A stretch of 32,096 bases of DNA from Phycisphaerae bacterium. Its GTDB lineage: Bacteria > Planctomycetota > Phycisphaerae > UBA1845 > JAFGLZ01. The stretch's first letter is position 1. Each line of letters starts with the position of its first letter. The DNA lies in NCBI GenBank assembly GCA_016927755.1, contig JAFGLZ010000255.1, positions 1 through 32,096 on the forward strand, in the 5' to 3' direction. This document shows positions 31,925 to 32,096 of this stretch, piece after piece. The notes under the pieces were generated by a model. The model was not told the origin of the DNA and made no database searches. It saw only the letters and a list, made by a program, of their open reading frames with translations. A program made the position numbers and the translations under genes.

Positions 31925-31953
31925 ATTTTAGGGTCAGCCGGCGCAGAAGACAG
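31925..31953 (-). promoter_or_regulatory. Promoter of the CdhE-like gene (near-leaderless)
   Basis: CTGTCT (31948-31953, 3/6), 17-bp spacer, TAAAAT (31925-31930, 5/6) on the minus strand. The start site would be near 31918, two bases before ATG 31916, and no Shine-Dalgarno precedes that ATG. Confidence 0.4.
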
Positions 31954-32012
31954 GGCTTCAGGGCGGCTGTTTTCATTGTTCGGGCCGTTTTTCGTGCATT
32001 CTGTCCTTGGGT

Positions 32013-32031
32013 CACGGGCGAGACGCCCGTG
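32013..32031. repeat. REP-type hairpin at the intron boundary
   Basis: CACGGGC (32013-32019) and GCCCGTG (32025-32031) pair across a GAGAC loop. GACGCCCGTG is shared with 17245-17254 and GCCCGTGC with 14548-14555. The core is of a type I know as a dispersed repeat in planctomycete genomes. Confidence 0.6.
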
Positions 32032-32034
32032 CTA

Positions 32035-32096
32035 GTGCGCCTGAGAGTGTACTCGATCCGTGGGGTGCAAGTCCCCACCAGGCATACGCTCTCCGG
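32035..32096 (+). mobile_element. Probable 5' end of a group II intron, cut by the window
   Basis: The stretch opens with GTGCGCC, close to the bacterial group II intron 5' end (GUGYG). It then folds like the base of domain I: GCCTG (32039-32043) pairs with CAGGC (32079-32083), and GTGGGG/CCCCAC (32060-32065, 32073-32078) carry the loop TGCAAGT. The GGGTGCAAGTCCC hairpin is a feature I know from intron domain I. It begins 3 nt after the REP hairpin, as expected for introns that insert behind stem-loops. The encoded reverse transcriptase, if any, would lie to the right. Confidence 0.5.

Noticed and set aside
1..32096. CRISPR array, rRNA, or insertion sequence with transposase
   Set aside because: No regularly spaced direct repeats, no rRNA sequence and no transposase frame were seen.

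Overview
The window is GC-rich, Gram-negative-type DNA that most resembles a planctomycete (Planctomycetota, perhaps Phycisphaerae-like). The reasons are: a sulfatase beside an NPCBM-type carbohydrate-binding protein; two outer-membrane porins ending in Phe; several lipoproteins; and small families frequent in that phylum (DUF6599-like, DUF6504-like, and a secretin-like STN domain protein with a Gly-rich tail). The assignment is inferred from gene content only. No rRNA, tRNA or CRISPR array was found.

Layout. 1-3.5 kb: the 3' part of a tandem NPCBM-like protein, a convergent sulfatase, and an exported STN-domain protein. 3.6-7.7 kb: a Lys/His-rich lipoprotein and a MacB/LolD-type ABC ATPase (minus), then a DUF6599-like lipoprotein and a STAS protein (plus), meeting a GDPD-like lipoprotein (minus). 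7.7-14.3 kb: a palindrome-rich spacer, a polytopic membrane protein, and a very large coiled-coil protein with two membrane segments and a Wzz-like region between them. 14.8-18.1 kb (plus): an aldo/keto reductase with two 4Fe-4S motifs, the RNA ligase RtcB, and a four-TM protein that seems to start at CTG. 18.2-25.6 kb (minus): a TMTC-like membrane protein with six TPRs, a trans-polyprenyl diphosphate synthase, a TetR regulator, and two tandem phosphate-selective-type (OprO/OprP) porin paralogues. 25.9-28.9 kb (plus): an exported transglutaminase-fold multidomain protein and a DUF6504-like protein. 28.9-31.9 kb (minus): two paralogous membrane proteins with a PH-like core, then a small protein resembling the corrinoid/Fe-S CdhE/AcsC/HgcA superfamily. 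The right edge looks like the 5' end of a group II intron directly behind a REP-type hairpin.

Most genes have their own promoter-like sequence, usually TATAAT or TACAAT with a poor -35. Some minus-strand genes lack a Shine-Dalgarno and have the -10 box so close to the ATG that the mRNA should be nearly leaderless. Intergenic spaces carry several short palindromes of REP type, three of which share sequence. Two gene groups look like functional units: the porin pair (matched promoters, separated by an intrinsic terminator) and the coiled-coil gene with its membrane-protein neighbour. The rest looks like ordinary chromosomal housekeeping and envelope genes rather than a mobile island.
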